Origin: Pseudomonas sp. ANT_H4
Lineage (GTDB): Bacteria > Pseudomonadota > Gammaproteobacteria > Pseudomonadales > Pseudomonadaceae
Reading direction: 5' to 3'
NCBI RefSeq assembly: GCF_008369295.1
Contig: NZ_VOBG01000004.1
Location: 124,001-188,000 of the forward strand
DNA: 64,000 bases
Positions 56,412-64,000 of this stretch are shown piece by piece. Numbering within the stretch: the first letter of the stretch is position 1; every line of letters begins with the position of its first letter. A model generated the notes under the pieces. It searched no databases, had not been told where the DNA came from, and worked only from the letters and a program-made list of their open reading frames with translations. Made by a program: the position numbers and the translations under genes.

Positions 56412-57404
56412 ATGGGAAGCTTTATTGACATGCAACAGCTGCACGATGAGTTGTTCACCCACCTCATCAAGACCCTCACGCCGACGCAGATGCAGCAGTT
56501 GCAAGACCATCTGGCGCCGCTGATCCAGACGGCGGCGCAGGCGGTGGCCGAGGACTTGATCGCCTACGCCTGGCGCGACCCTGCGTCCCGTGGTCGCAGT
56601 GAACTGATCCTGGAGTCCTACGCCTCGTTCAAGGCGGTGCTGTACTACCGGTTGGCGCACCTGGTGTGGAATTTCCCCGACCAGCCCAACGGCGTGTTTT
56701 CAGCCATTGCACTGACGCTGAGTAACCAGGGCAAGATTCTCTCCGGCGCCGAGATCCACCCGGCGGCGCGGATCGGCCGGCGTTTTGTGCTCGACCACGG
56801 CTACGGCACGGTCATTGGCGAGACCTGCGAGATCGGCAACGACTGCTACATCCTCTGCGGCGTGACCCTCGGCGCCCGGGGCATCGCCAACAACCCTGAC
56901 GGTAAGCGCCATCCGCGCCTGGGCAACAACGTCGAGGTCGGTTCCGGAGCACGGGTGCTCGGCTATGTGCTGATCGGCGACAACGTGTTTATCAGCCCCT
57001 CCTGCGTCATCACCCAGGACGTACCAGCGGACACCAAGGTCAAGGTGGTCAACCAGATCCAACTGCAAAAAAACGATGAGTCAGACCACAGCAATTATCT
57101 CGGTGCCTTCGCCCTCGACGAACGTCTGCACGTGGTGGGCGAAGTCAACGCCAGCCACAAGGTCACGGTGCTGGACGCCGACTTTCACCCCCTGCCCGGC
57201 CTGATGCTGGAGCCCACGATCAAGGAGCGCCATCACCTGCAGTTTCGCCTGCACACCCTCGAGACGCCTGCGCACCCGACACGCCTGCCACTGAACCTGA
57301 AAGTGTGCGGGCCCGAGTTTGAGATCACCCTGCTTTCCCCCCCTGGCTTGAGCGCAATGGTTCGGCACCTGCTGCAAGTCAGCCCACTGATCGTCGGAGG
57401 TTGA
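56412..57404 (+). CDS. Serine O-acetyltransferase-like protein with C-terminal extension
   Basis: A 330-residue protein. Residues about 1-90 are the helical N-terminal part and about 105-215 the left-handed beta-helix acetyltransferase (HPAARIGRRFVLDHGYGTVIGET; KRHPRLGNNVEVGSGARVLGYVLIGDN). The DHG and RHP motifs that bind serine are present. The last 110 or so residues (from NYLGAFALDE to IVGG) are not part of usual CysE/EpsC and contain no motif I recognise. It lies between the cysteine-synthase-like gene (23 bases) and the AlaX-like gene. Provision of O-acetylserine to the neighbour is the simplest role. Confidence 0.88.
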   Translation: MGSFIDMQQLHDELFTHLIKTLTPTQMQQLQDHLAPLIQTAAQAVAEDLIAYAWRDPASRGRSELILESYASFKAVLYYRLAHLVWNFPDQPNGVFSAIALTLSNQGKILSGAEIHPAARIGRRFVLDHGYGTVIGETCEIGNDCYILCGVTLGARGIANNPDGKRHPRLGNNVEVGSGARVLGYVLIGDNVFISPSCVITQDVPADTKVKVVNQIQLQKNDESDHSNYLGAFALDERLHVVGEVNASHKVTVLDADFHPLPGLMLEPTIKERHHLQFRLHTLETPAHPTRLPLNLKVCGPEFEITLLSPPGLSAMVRHLLQVSPLIVGG

Positions 57405-57406
57405 AC

Positions 57407-58135
57407 ATGTCCGTGCACACAATGGAAACCCTGGCGCTGTTCGACAGCGCACCCTACCAGAACGCCTTCAGTGCCCGGGTGATCGCGGTGAGTGAACACG
57501 GCATCGCCCTGGAACACACGCTGTTCTATCCCACCGGCGGTGGGCAACCGGGAGACACCGGCTACTTCACTCTGCCAGACGGCACGCGGGTGGACGTCAC
57601 TGGGACGGTACGCGATCCGGTGCTGCGCTCGATCATCTGGCATCAGGTGGAGCATCGCCCCGAACAGTTGAGCGCCGGAGTGGAGGTAGATGCCAGCCTG
57701 GACTGGGAACGGCGCTACCAGCACATGAAAATGCACACATGCCTGCACCTGTTGTGTTCAATCATCGATGCGCCGGTGACCGGTTGCAGCATCAGCGCTG
57801 ACAAGGGCCGCCTGGATTTCGACCTACCGGAAATGACCCTCGATAAAGACACCATCACCCGCGACCTCAACGCACTGATCGAACAGGCCCACGAGGTCAA
57901 GACACTGTCGATGGCGGCCTCGGAGTACTCGACATTGCTGCAGATCACCCGCACTCAAGCCGTGGCGCCACCCGTGATCCAGGGCGCGGTGCGGGTGATT
58001 GAAATTGCCGGAATCGATATCCAGCCGTGTGGCGGCACCCATGTGATCAATACCGAGGAAATCGGCCGGGTGTATTGCGAGAAAATCGAGAAGAAGAGCA
58101 AACACAATCGAAGGGTGATTTTGCGGTTTGAATAG
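57407..58135 (+). CDS. AlaX-like alanyl-tRNA editing domain protein
   Basis: A 242-residue free-standing relative of the AlaRS editing domain. The four zinc ligands are conserved: H110 and H114 (HxxxH in MHTCLHLL) and C208 and H212 (PCGGTHV). YPTGGGQPGDTG near residue 41 is the typical N-terminal motif. Family members hydrolyse mischarged tRNA-Ala carrying Ser or Gly. In this operon it may clear tRNAs charged with a serine or cysteine analogue, or act on a non-tRNA ester; both are speculation. GGAGG lies six bases before the ATG. Confidence 0.88.
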   Translation: MSVHTMETLALFDSAPYQNAFSARVIAVSEHGIALEHTLFYPTGGGQPGDTGYFTLPDGTRVDVTGTVRDPVLRSIIWHQVEHRPEQLSAGVEVDASLDWERRYQHMKMHTCLHLLCSIIDAPVTGCSISADKGRLDFDLPEMTLDKDTITRDLNALIEQAHEVKTLSMAASEYSTLLQITRTQAVAPPVIQGAVRVIEIAGIDIQPCGGTHVINTEEIGRVYCEKIEKKSKHNRRVILRFE

Positions 58136-58143
58136 CATCCATG

Positions 58144-58170
58144 CCATTCCCACGCAGCGCGTGGGAATGG
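58144..58170. terminator. Hairpin terminator of the sulfur-transfer operon
   Basis: CCATTCCCACGC (58144-58155) and GCGTGGGAATGG (58159-58170) are exact complements around a three-base loop. No T-run follows on the plus strand, but the stem lies between convergent operons and may block both. Confidence 0.75.
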
Positions 58171-58177
58171 TCAGGGG

Positions 58178-59662
58178 TCAGATCACGAACAGGTCCACAA
58201 ACCGGTTTACCGGCGTCGCCTCAAGCCTCACCTGATCCTTGCACAAGGCAAAAATCTCGGCGCTGCGTTGGGCGGTAAACCGCGTCGCCAGGTTGGCTTT
58301 GAACTTGTCTTCCAGCAACGCAATTCCATCCGCCCGACGACGGCGATGGCCAATCGGGTATTCCACCACCACCTGTTCGGTGCTGGAGCCGTCCTTGAAG
58401 AACACCTGCAAGGCATTGGCAATCGAGCGCTTGTCGGGCGCGAGATAATCCAGGCTATAGCGGGGGTCTTCGACAATCTCCATCTTCTCGCGCAGTTCAT
58501 CGATGATCGGATGGGCGGCGTGGAAATCATCTTCGTACTGCTCGGCCACCAGGTTGCCAAACGCCAGGGGAACGGCGGTCATGTACTGGATACAGTGGTC
58601 GCGGTCGGCGGCGTTGGCCAGTTGACCGACCTTGGAGATGATGCGAATCGCCGACTCGTGGGTGGTGATGACAATTCGGTCAATCTCGTGCAGACGATTT
58701 TTGACCAGCGGGTGCAAGGTCACCGCCGCTTCACAGGCTGTCTGTGCATGGAACTCGGCCGGGAAGCTGATCTTGAACAACACGTTTTCCATCACGTAGG
58801 TGCCGTAGGGCTGGGACAGGCTGAAGGCGCGCTTGTCTTCGGGCTTGAGCGCCAGGTCCTTGTTGGTATGGCTGAACAGCACATCATAAAAGCCCCACTG
58901 CGGCGCGCTCAATACACCGGGAATACCCATCTCGCCGCGCATGGCAATGTCCGCCAGGCGCACACCGCGACTTGATGCGTCGCCCGCCGCCCAGGACTTG
59001 CGCGACCCAGCGTTCGGCGCATGGCGATACGTGCGCAAGGCCTGGCCGTCGACAAAGGCCTGGGACAGCGCCGACAGCAGTTGCTCGCGGTTGGCGCCCA
59101 TCAGCTTGGCGGTGACGGCAGTGGAGGCGATTTTCACCAGCAGCACGTGGTCGAGGCCGACGCGGTTGAAGGAGTTTTCCAGGGCGATCACACCCTGGAT
59201 TTCATGGGCCATGATCATCGCGTCCAGCACCGCCCGCACGGTCAGCGGTGCGTCACCTTGCGCCACACGTTTTTGCGAAAGGTGATCGGCCACCGCAAGG
59301 ATGCCGCCAAGGTTATCGGATGGATGCCCCCATTCAGCGGCGAGCCAGGTGTCGTTGTAGTCAAGCCAGCGCACGATGCAACCGATGTCCCAGGCCGCCT
59401 TGACCGGGTCCAGACGAAACGAGGTGCCCGGTACGCGAGCGCCAAACGGTACCACCGTGCCCTCGACGATAGGTCCCAGGTGCTTTGTGCACTCCGGGAA
59501 ACGCAGGGCCAGCAGGCCACAACCGAGGGTATCCATCAGGCAGTTGCGGGCGGTGTCCAGGGCATCGCGGGAATCGATCTTGAAGTTCAAGACGTAGTCG
59601 GCGATGTCCTGCAGGACCTGGTCGTAGTCGGGGCGGTTGTTTTGGTCGACGTTGGCGCTCAT
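58178..59662 (-). CDS. prpD: 2-methylcitrate dehydratase PrpD
   Basis: A MmgE/PrpD-family dehydratase of 494 residues in the 2-methylcitrate cycle, which degrades propionyl-CoA. Family segments include [26 protein letters not shown] [19 protein letters not shown], and [16 protein letters not shown]. AcnD and PrpF, encoded in the same cluster, provide an alternative dehydration route, so PrpD may be partly redundant. Start ATG 59662 is the family start; a TTG six bases upstream is not used. Confidence 0.94.
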   Translation of the reverse strand: MSANVDQNNRPDYDQVLQDIADYVLNFKIDSRDALDTARNCLMDTLGCGLLALRFPECTKHLGPIVEGTVVPFGARVPGTSFRLDPVKAAWDIGCIVRWLDYNDTWLAAEWGHPSDNLGGILAVADHLSQKRVAQGDAPLTVRAVLDAMIMAHEIQGVIALENSFNRVGLDHVLLVKIASTAVTAKLMGANREQLLSALSQAFVDGQALRTYRHAPNAGSRKSWAAGDASSRGVRLADIAMRGEMGIPGVLSAPQWGFYDVLFSHTNKDLALKPEDKRAFSLSQPYGTYVMENVLFKISFPAEFHAQTACEAAVTLHPLVKNRLHEIDRIVITTHESAIRIISKVGQLANAADRDHCIQYMTAVPLAFGNLVAEQYEDDFHAAHPIIDELREKMEIVEDPRYSLDYLAPDKRSIANALQVFFKDGSSTEQVVVEYPIGHRRRRADGIALLEDKFKANLATRFTAQRSAEIFALCKDQVRLEATPVNRFVDLFVI

Positions 59663-59771
59663 GTTCAACTCACTCTGATTAGGCGTGATTAAAGGATTCG
59701 GCTCGGACCTCGGTTCAGGGTTGGCAACGGTCAGTTGGTTTTCTTATGGGTGATGCTGGATGCTTGTTGTC

Positions 59772-59793
59772 GCGAGCGGGCTTGCCCGCTCGC
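59772..59793. repeat. REP-type palindrome between prpF and prpD
   Basis: GCGAGCGGG (59772-59780) and CCCGCTCGC (59785-59793) pair around CTTG. It lies in the gap inside the prp cluster and could reduce prpD expression relative to the upstream genes. Confidence 0.7.
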
Positions 59794-59800
59794 CACAGGT

Positions 59801-60991
59801 TTAGAAAGCATCGCCCGGGACACGGACGAAGCCTTCCATCAACACCCGCGCACTGCGGCTCATGATGGCTTTTTTCACGACCCATTCGCCGTTGATCTGG
59901 CTGGCTTCAGCGCCAACGCGCAAGGTGCCCGACGGATGTCCGAAGCGCACGGCGCTGCGTTCCACACCACCCGCTGCAAGGTTGACCAAGGTCCCGGAAA
60001 TCGCCGCGGCCGTGCCAATTGCCACCGCCGCGGTGCCCATCATCGCGTGGTGCAACTTGCCCATGGACAGCGCCCGCACCAGCAGGTCGACATCGCCCGC
60101 CGCAATCGCTTTGCCGCTGGACGCCACATAGTCCGCAGGCCGCGCCACAAACGCCACCTTCGGCGTGTGCTGACGTTTGGCTGCTTCGTCCAGATGTTGG
60201 ATCAAGCCCATACGCAACGCACCGTGGGCACGAATGGTCTCGAACATCGCCAAGGCTTTCGGGTCGCTATTGATCGCACCCTGCAACTCGGTACCGGTGT
60301 AGCCCAGGTCCTGGGCGTTGATGAAGATGGTGGGAATCCCGGCATTGATCAGTGTGGCCTTGAAGGTGCCGACACCGGGCACTTCCAGGTCGTCGATCAG
60401 GTTGCCGGTAGGGAACATCGACCCACCACCGCCCTCTTCTTCTGCCGCCGGGTCCATGAATTCCAACTGCACTTCAGCCGCAGGGAAGGTCACGCCGTCC
60501 AGTTCGAAGTCACCGGTTTCCTGCACCGCGCCGTTGGTGATCGGTACATGGGCGATGATGGTCTTGGCGATATTGGCCTGCCAAATCCGCACCACGGCCA
60601 CGCCGTTGTGGGGAATACGTGCGGCGTCCATCAGGCCGCTGCTGATGGCGAAGGAACCCACCGCCGCCGACAGATTGCCGCAGTTGCCGCTCCAGTCGAC
60701 GAAAGGCTTGTCGATGGAAACCTGGCCAAACAGGTAATCCACATCGTGATCAGCACGGGTGCTTTTGGCGAGGATCACGGTTTTGCTGGTGCTGGACGTG
60801 GCGCCGCCCATACCGTCAATTTGCTTGTCGTAAGGGTCGGGGCTGCCGATCACGCGCAGCAGCAAGGCATCGCGGGCCGCGCCGTGCACCTGGGCCGATT
60901 CGGGCAGGTCCTTGAGGCTGAAAAATACGCCCTTGCTGGTGCCGCCACGCATGTAGATGGCGGGGATTTTGATCTGAGGTACGTGTGCCAT
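59801..60991 (-). CDS. prpF: 2-methylaconitate cis-trans isomerase PrpF
   Basis: Works with AcnD to turn the trans-type intermediate into 2-methylaconitate that is rehydrated to 2-methylisocitrate. The 396-residue product starts MAHVPQIKIPAIYMRGGTSKGVFF, the standard family N terminus, and has SGNCGNLSAAVG, typical of PrpF. Start 60991 follows AGGA; the longer frame to 61003 is not supported. It follows acnD by 42 bases. Confidence 0.95.
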   Translation of the reverse strand: MAHVPQIKIPAIYMRGGTSKGVFFSLKDLPESAQVHGAARDALLLRVIGSPDPYDKQIDGMGGATSSTSKTVILAKSTRADHDVDYLFGQVSIDKPFVDWSGNCGNLSAAVGSFAISSGLMDAARIPHNGVAVVRIWQANIAKTIIAHVPITNGAVQETGDFELDGVTFPAAEVQLEFMDPAAEEEGGGGSMFPTGNLIDDLEVPGVGTFKATLINAGIPTIFINAQDLGYTGTELQGAINSDPKALAMFETIRAHGALRMGLIQHLDEAAKRQHTPKVAFVARPADYVASSGKAIAAGDVDLLVRALSMGKLHHAMMGTAAVAIGTAAAISGTLVNLAAGGVERSAVRFGHPSGTLRVGAEASQINGEWVVKKAIMSRSARVLMEGFVRVPGDAF

Positions 60992-61033
60992 GGTTTTCCT
61001 CATGGGCCGGGGTATAAACCCCGGCCACAGTTA

Positions 61034-63628
61034 TCAGGCGGTCACTGCCGATTCCAGGAAGTCCTGGGCAAAACGTTGCAACACGCCACCCGCCTCGTAG
61101 ATCGACACTTCTTCAGCGGTGTCGAGGCGGCAAGTCATCGGCACCTCGACGCGTTCGCCATTTTTGCGGTTGATCACCAACGTCAGCGTGGCGCGCGGGG
61201 TGCGCTCGCCGATCACGTCATAGGTTTCGCTGCCATCAATACCCAGCGTCTTGCGGTCAGTGCCGGGGAAAAACTCCAGCGGCAACACGCCCATGCCCAC
61301 CAGGTTGGTGCGGTGGATACGCTCGAAGCCTTCGGCGGCAATCGCCTCGACACCGGCCAGGCGCACGCCTTTGGCTGCCCAGTCCCGGGACGAACCCTGG
61401 CCATAGTCCTGGCCTGCAATGATGATCAGCGGCTGCTTGCGTTCCATGTAGATTTCGATCGCTTCCCACATCCGCGTGACCTTGCCTTCCGGCTCCAGGC
61501 GCGTCAGTGAGCCCTGTTTGACCTTGCCGTTCTCGACGACCATTTCATTGAACAGCTTCGGGTTCGCGAAGGTGGCGCGCTGGGCGGTCAGGTGGTCGCC
61601 ACGGTGGGTTGCGTAAGAGTTGAAGTCGACTTCCGGCAGGCCCATTTTCGCCAGGTATTCACCGGCGGCGCTGTCCAACATGATGGCGTTGGACGGCGAC
61701 AGATGATCGGTGGTGATGTTGTCCGGCAGCACCGCCAGCGGGCGCATGCCCTTGAGCGGACGGGCACCGGCCAACGCGCCTTCCCAGTACGGCGGGCGGC
61801 GGATATAGGTGCTTTGCGGGCGCCAGTCATACAGCGGCTCGACTTTCGGGCCGGTGTCTTCGTGGATAGCGAACATCGGAATATAGACCTGGCGGAACTG
61901 TTCCGGCTTGACCGACGCCTTGACCACCGCGTCGATTTCTTCGTCGCTGGGCCAGATGTCTTTCAGGCGGATTTCCTGGCCATTGGCGTCCAGGCCCAGC
62001 ACGTCCTTTTCGATGTCGAAACGGATGGTGCCAGCAATGGCGTAGGCGACTACCAGCGGCGGCGAGGCGAGGAATGCCTGCTTGGCGTACGGGTGAATCC
62101 GTCCGTCAAAGTTGCGGTTACCCGACAGCACGGCGGTGGCGTACAGGTCACGGTCGATGATCTCTTGCTGGATCACCGGGTCCAGCGCGCCGGACATACC
62201 GTTGCAGGTGGTGCAGGCAAATCCCACCACACCAAAACCCAGTTGCTCAAGCTGCGTGGTCAACCCGGCTTCGTCGAGGTACATGGCCACCGTTTTGGAG
62301 CCCGGCGCCAGGGACGACTTGACCCACGGCTTGCGTTCCAGCCCAAGCTTGTTGGCGTTGCGCGCCAGCAGGCCTGCGGCAATCACGTTGCGCGGGTTGC
62401 TGGTGTTGGTGCAACTGGTGATGGCGGCGATGATTACCGCGCCGTCGGGCATTTGCCCCGGCACATCGTCCCACTGCCCGCAAATGCCCTTGGCCGCCAG
62501 GTCGCTGGTGGCGACACGGGCGTGAGGGTTACTCGGGCCGGCCATGTTGCGCACGACGGAGGACAAGTCAAAGGTCAGCCCGCGCTCGTATTGCGCGCCT
62601 TTGAGGCTATCTGCCCACAAGCCGGTGTGACGGGCGTACTGCTCCACCAGGGTGACTTGTTCGTCTTCACGGCCGGTGAGTTTCAGGTAAGCGATGGTTT
62701 GCTGGTCGATGTAGAACATCGCCGCCGTGGCGCCGTATTCCGGGGCCATGTTGGAGATGGTGGCGCGGTCGCCCAGGGTCAGCTTCGACGCGCCTTCACC
62801 GAAGAATTCCAGCCAGGCGCCGACGACTTTTTGCTGACGCAGGAACTCGGTCAACGCCAGCACCATGTCGGTGGCAGTGATGCCCGGTTGCAGCTTGCCC
62901 GTCAACTCGACGCCGACGCTCTCCGGCAGGCGCATCCACGAGGCGCGGCCGAGCATCACGCTCTCGGCTTCCAGGCCACCAACACCGATGGCGATCACGC
63001 CCAGGGCGTCCACGTGAGGGGTGTGGCTGTCGGTGCCGACGCACGTATCGGGGAAGGCCACGCCGTCACGCACCTGGATCACCGGAGACATTTTCTCCAG
63101 GTTGATCTGGTGCATGATGCCGTTGCCCGGCGGGATCACGTCGACGTTCTTGAAGGCTTTTTTGGTCCACTCGATAAAGTGGAAACGGTCTTCGTTGCGG
63201 CGGTCTTCGATGGCTCGGTTTTTCTCAAAAGCGTCCGGGTCGAAACCGCCACTTTCCACGGCCAGGGAGTGGTCGACGATCAATTGGGTCGGCACCACCG
63301 GGTTGACCTGGGATGGGTCGCCGCCTTGCAGGGCAATGGCGTCACGCAGGCCGGCGAGGTCCACCAGGGCGGTCTGGCCGAGAATGTCGTGACAGACCAC
63401 GCGGGCCGGGAACCACGGGAAGTCGAGGTCGCGCTTGCGGTCGATCAGTTGGCCAAGGGACGCATTGAGGGTCGCCGGGTCGCAGCGGCGCACGAGGTTT
63501 TCTGCCAGCACACGGGAGGTGTACGGCAAGGTGGCGTAGGCGCCGGGGGTGATGGCATCGACGGCCGCTTGGGCGTCGTAGTATTCCAGTCGGCTGCCGG
63601 GCAGCGGTTTGCGGTGTTCAGTGTTCAT
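61034..63628 (-). CDS. acnD: Fe/S-dependent 2-methylisocitrate dehydratase AcnD
   Basis: An aconitase-family enzyme of 864 residues that dehydrates 2-methylcitrate. Cluster-binding cysteines are visible (ITSCTNTSNP; GFACTTCNGMSG) and the swivel domain (AGQDYGQGSSRDWAAKG). Its length and position beside prpF separate it from AcnA. The gene lies 81 bases downstream of prpC and upstream of prpF, all minus strand. Confidence 0.95.
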   Translation of the reverse strand: MNTEHRKPLPGSRLEYYDAQAAVDAITPGAYATLPYTSRVLAENLVRRCDPATLNASLGQLIDRKRDLDFPWFPARVVCHDILGQTALVDLAGLRDAIALQGGDPSQVNPVVPTQLIVDHSLAVESGGFDPDAFEKNRAIEDRRNEDRFHFIEWTKKAFKNVDVIPPGNGIMHQINLEKMSPVIQVRDGVAFPDTCVGTDSHTPHVDALGVIAIGVGGLEAESVMLGRASWMRLPESVGVELTGKLQPGITATDMVLALTEFLRQQKVVGAWLEFFGEGASKLTLGDRATISNMAPEYGATAAMFYIDQQTIAYLKLTGREDEQVTLVEQYARHTGLWADSLKGAQYERGLTFDLSSVVRNMAGPSNPHARVATSDLAAKGICGQWDDVPGQMPDGAVIIAAITSCTNTSNPRNVIAAGLLARNANKLGLERKPWVKSSLAPGSKTVAMYLDEAGLTTQLEQLGFGVVGFACTTCNGMSGALDPVIQQEIIDRDLYATAVLSGNRNFDGRIHPYAKQAFLASPPLVVAYAIAGTIRFDIEKDVLGLDANGQEIRLKDIWPSDEEIDAVVKASVKPEQFRQVYIPMFAIHEDTGPKVEPLYDWRPQSTYIRRPPYWEGALAGARPLKGMRPLAVLPDNITTDHLSPSNAIMLDSAAGEYLAKMGLPEVDFNSYATHRGDHLTAQRATFANPKLFNEMVVENGKVKQGSLTRLEPEGKVTRMWEAIEIYMERKQPLIIIAGQDYGQGSSRDWAAKGVRLAGVEAIAAEGFERIHRTNLVGMGVLPLEFFPGTDRKTLGIDGSETYDVIGERTPRATLTLVINRKNGERVEVPMTCRLDTAEEVSIYEAGGVLQRFAQDFLESAVTA

Positions 63629-63709
63629 CGTCAGGACTCGGTCACGGTAGTTGCAAAAGGAAGAACCGGTGCTGATCCGGTTTCACCCCGAGATCAGCGG
63701 TTTCTCCAC

Positions 63710-64000
63710 TCAGCGACGTTCGATTGGCACGAACTTGCGCTGTTCGACGCCGGTGTACTCGGCGCTCGGACGGATGATGCGGTTGTTGGCACGCTGTTCG
63801 AACACATGAGCCGCCCAGCCGGTCAGGCGCGAGCAGACGAAAATCGGCGTGAACAGTTTGGTCGGGATGCCCATGAAGTGGTACGCCGAGGCATGGTAGA
63901 AGTCGGCATTGGGAAACAGTTTCTTCTGTTCCCACATGGTCTTGTCGATGGCTTCGGAAACCGGGAACAACACCGTGTCGCCCACCTCGTCAGCGAGTTT
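63710..64000 (-). CDS. prpC: 2-methylcitrate synthase PrpC, C-terminal part (5' end outside window)
   Basis: Only the last 96 residues are in the window; the frame runs off the right edge. The visible part has citrate-synthase motifs: ADFYHASAYHFMGIPTKLFTPIFVCSRLTGWAAHVFEQ, with the conserved aspartate in the first segment, and the C-terminal RPSAEYTG. Its position before acnD and prpF identifies it as PrpC rather than GltA. It joins propionyl-CoA to oxaloacetate. Confidence 0.92.
   Translation of the reverse strand, partial: KLADEVGDTVLFPVSEAIDKTMWEQKKLFPNADFYHASAYHFMGIPTKLFTPIFVCSRLTGWAAHVFEQRANNRIIRPSAEYTGVEQRKFVPIERR

Noticed and set aside
59735..61510. Open frame of 591 codons on the plus strand opposite prpF and acnD
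   Set aside because: It covers two clear enzymes on the other strand, lacks a ribosome site and has shadow-like composition.

Overview
The window is a high-GC Gammaproteobacterial chromosome segment from the Pseudomonas fluorescens group. The basis is established Pseudomonas synteny (cmaX-crfX-cmpX-sigX-oprF, the xdhABC-guaD block, the nasST/nasA/nirBD/nasC/cobA block, ppsA-ppsR and the acnD-type prp cluster), protein content, and REP-type palindromes of the kind common in this group. No rRNA, tRNA, CRISPR array, prophage or insertion sequence is visible. A 4.5S SRP RNA gene lies near the left end.

Layout. 1-2 kb: the end of a LysR regulator, the SRP RNA gene (ffs, minus strand) and a zinc metallopeptidase. 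2-10 kb, minus strand: a GntR regulator, smc, zipA and ligA (chromosome segregation, division and DNA repair). 10-18.5 kb: purine catabolism (xdhA-xdhB-xdhC-guaD, a divergent GntR regulator and a BenE-type transporter). 18.5-27.4 kb: housekeeping genes (yggL, dacB, a CHASE-PAS-GGDEF cyclase, rlmL, rmf, pyrD). 27.4-30.1 kb: three minus-strand genes resembling HilA, IagB and InvG, a small orphan piece of an SPI-1-type type III secretion locus. 30.3-41.9 kb: nitrate assimilation (nasS-nasT, nasA, a phosphatase-kinase gene broken by an amber codon, nirB-nirD-nasC-cobA). 41.9-46.4 kb, minus strand: oprF, sigX, cmpX, crfX, cmaX and rraA. 46.5-51.1 kb: an alpha/beta hydrolase, ppsA and the divergent ppsR. 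51.1-58.1 kb: a MocR-type regulator divergent from a five-gene sulfur-transfer operon. 58.2-64 kb, minus strand: the 2-methylcitrate cycle (prpC-acnD-prpF-prpD), running off the right edge.

Two systems stand out. The first is the 52.6-58.1 kb operon. One polypeptide carries, in order, a JAMM protease, a ubiquitin-like ThiS/MoaD domain ending in Gly-Gly, an E1-like MoeB/ThiF adenylyltransferase and a rhodanese. It is followed by a cysteine-synthase-like enzyme, a serine-acetyltransferase-like enzyme and an AlaX-like protein, and preceded by an EamA exporter. Together this resembles a compacted Mec+/CysO/MoeZ/CysM route that makes cysteine, or a related sulfur compound, from a protein thiocarboxylate.

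The second is the regulation of nitrate assimilation. Upstream of nasS, nasA and nirB there is each time a sigma-54 type -24/-12 element, followed by tandem hairpins with A1/G4 hexaloops (the ANTAR-binding RNA pattern) and an intrinsic terminator. NasT, encoded in the same locus, is therefore predicted to act by antitermination on all three transcripts, including its own.
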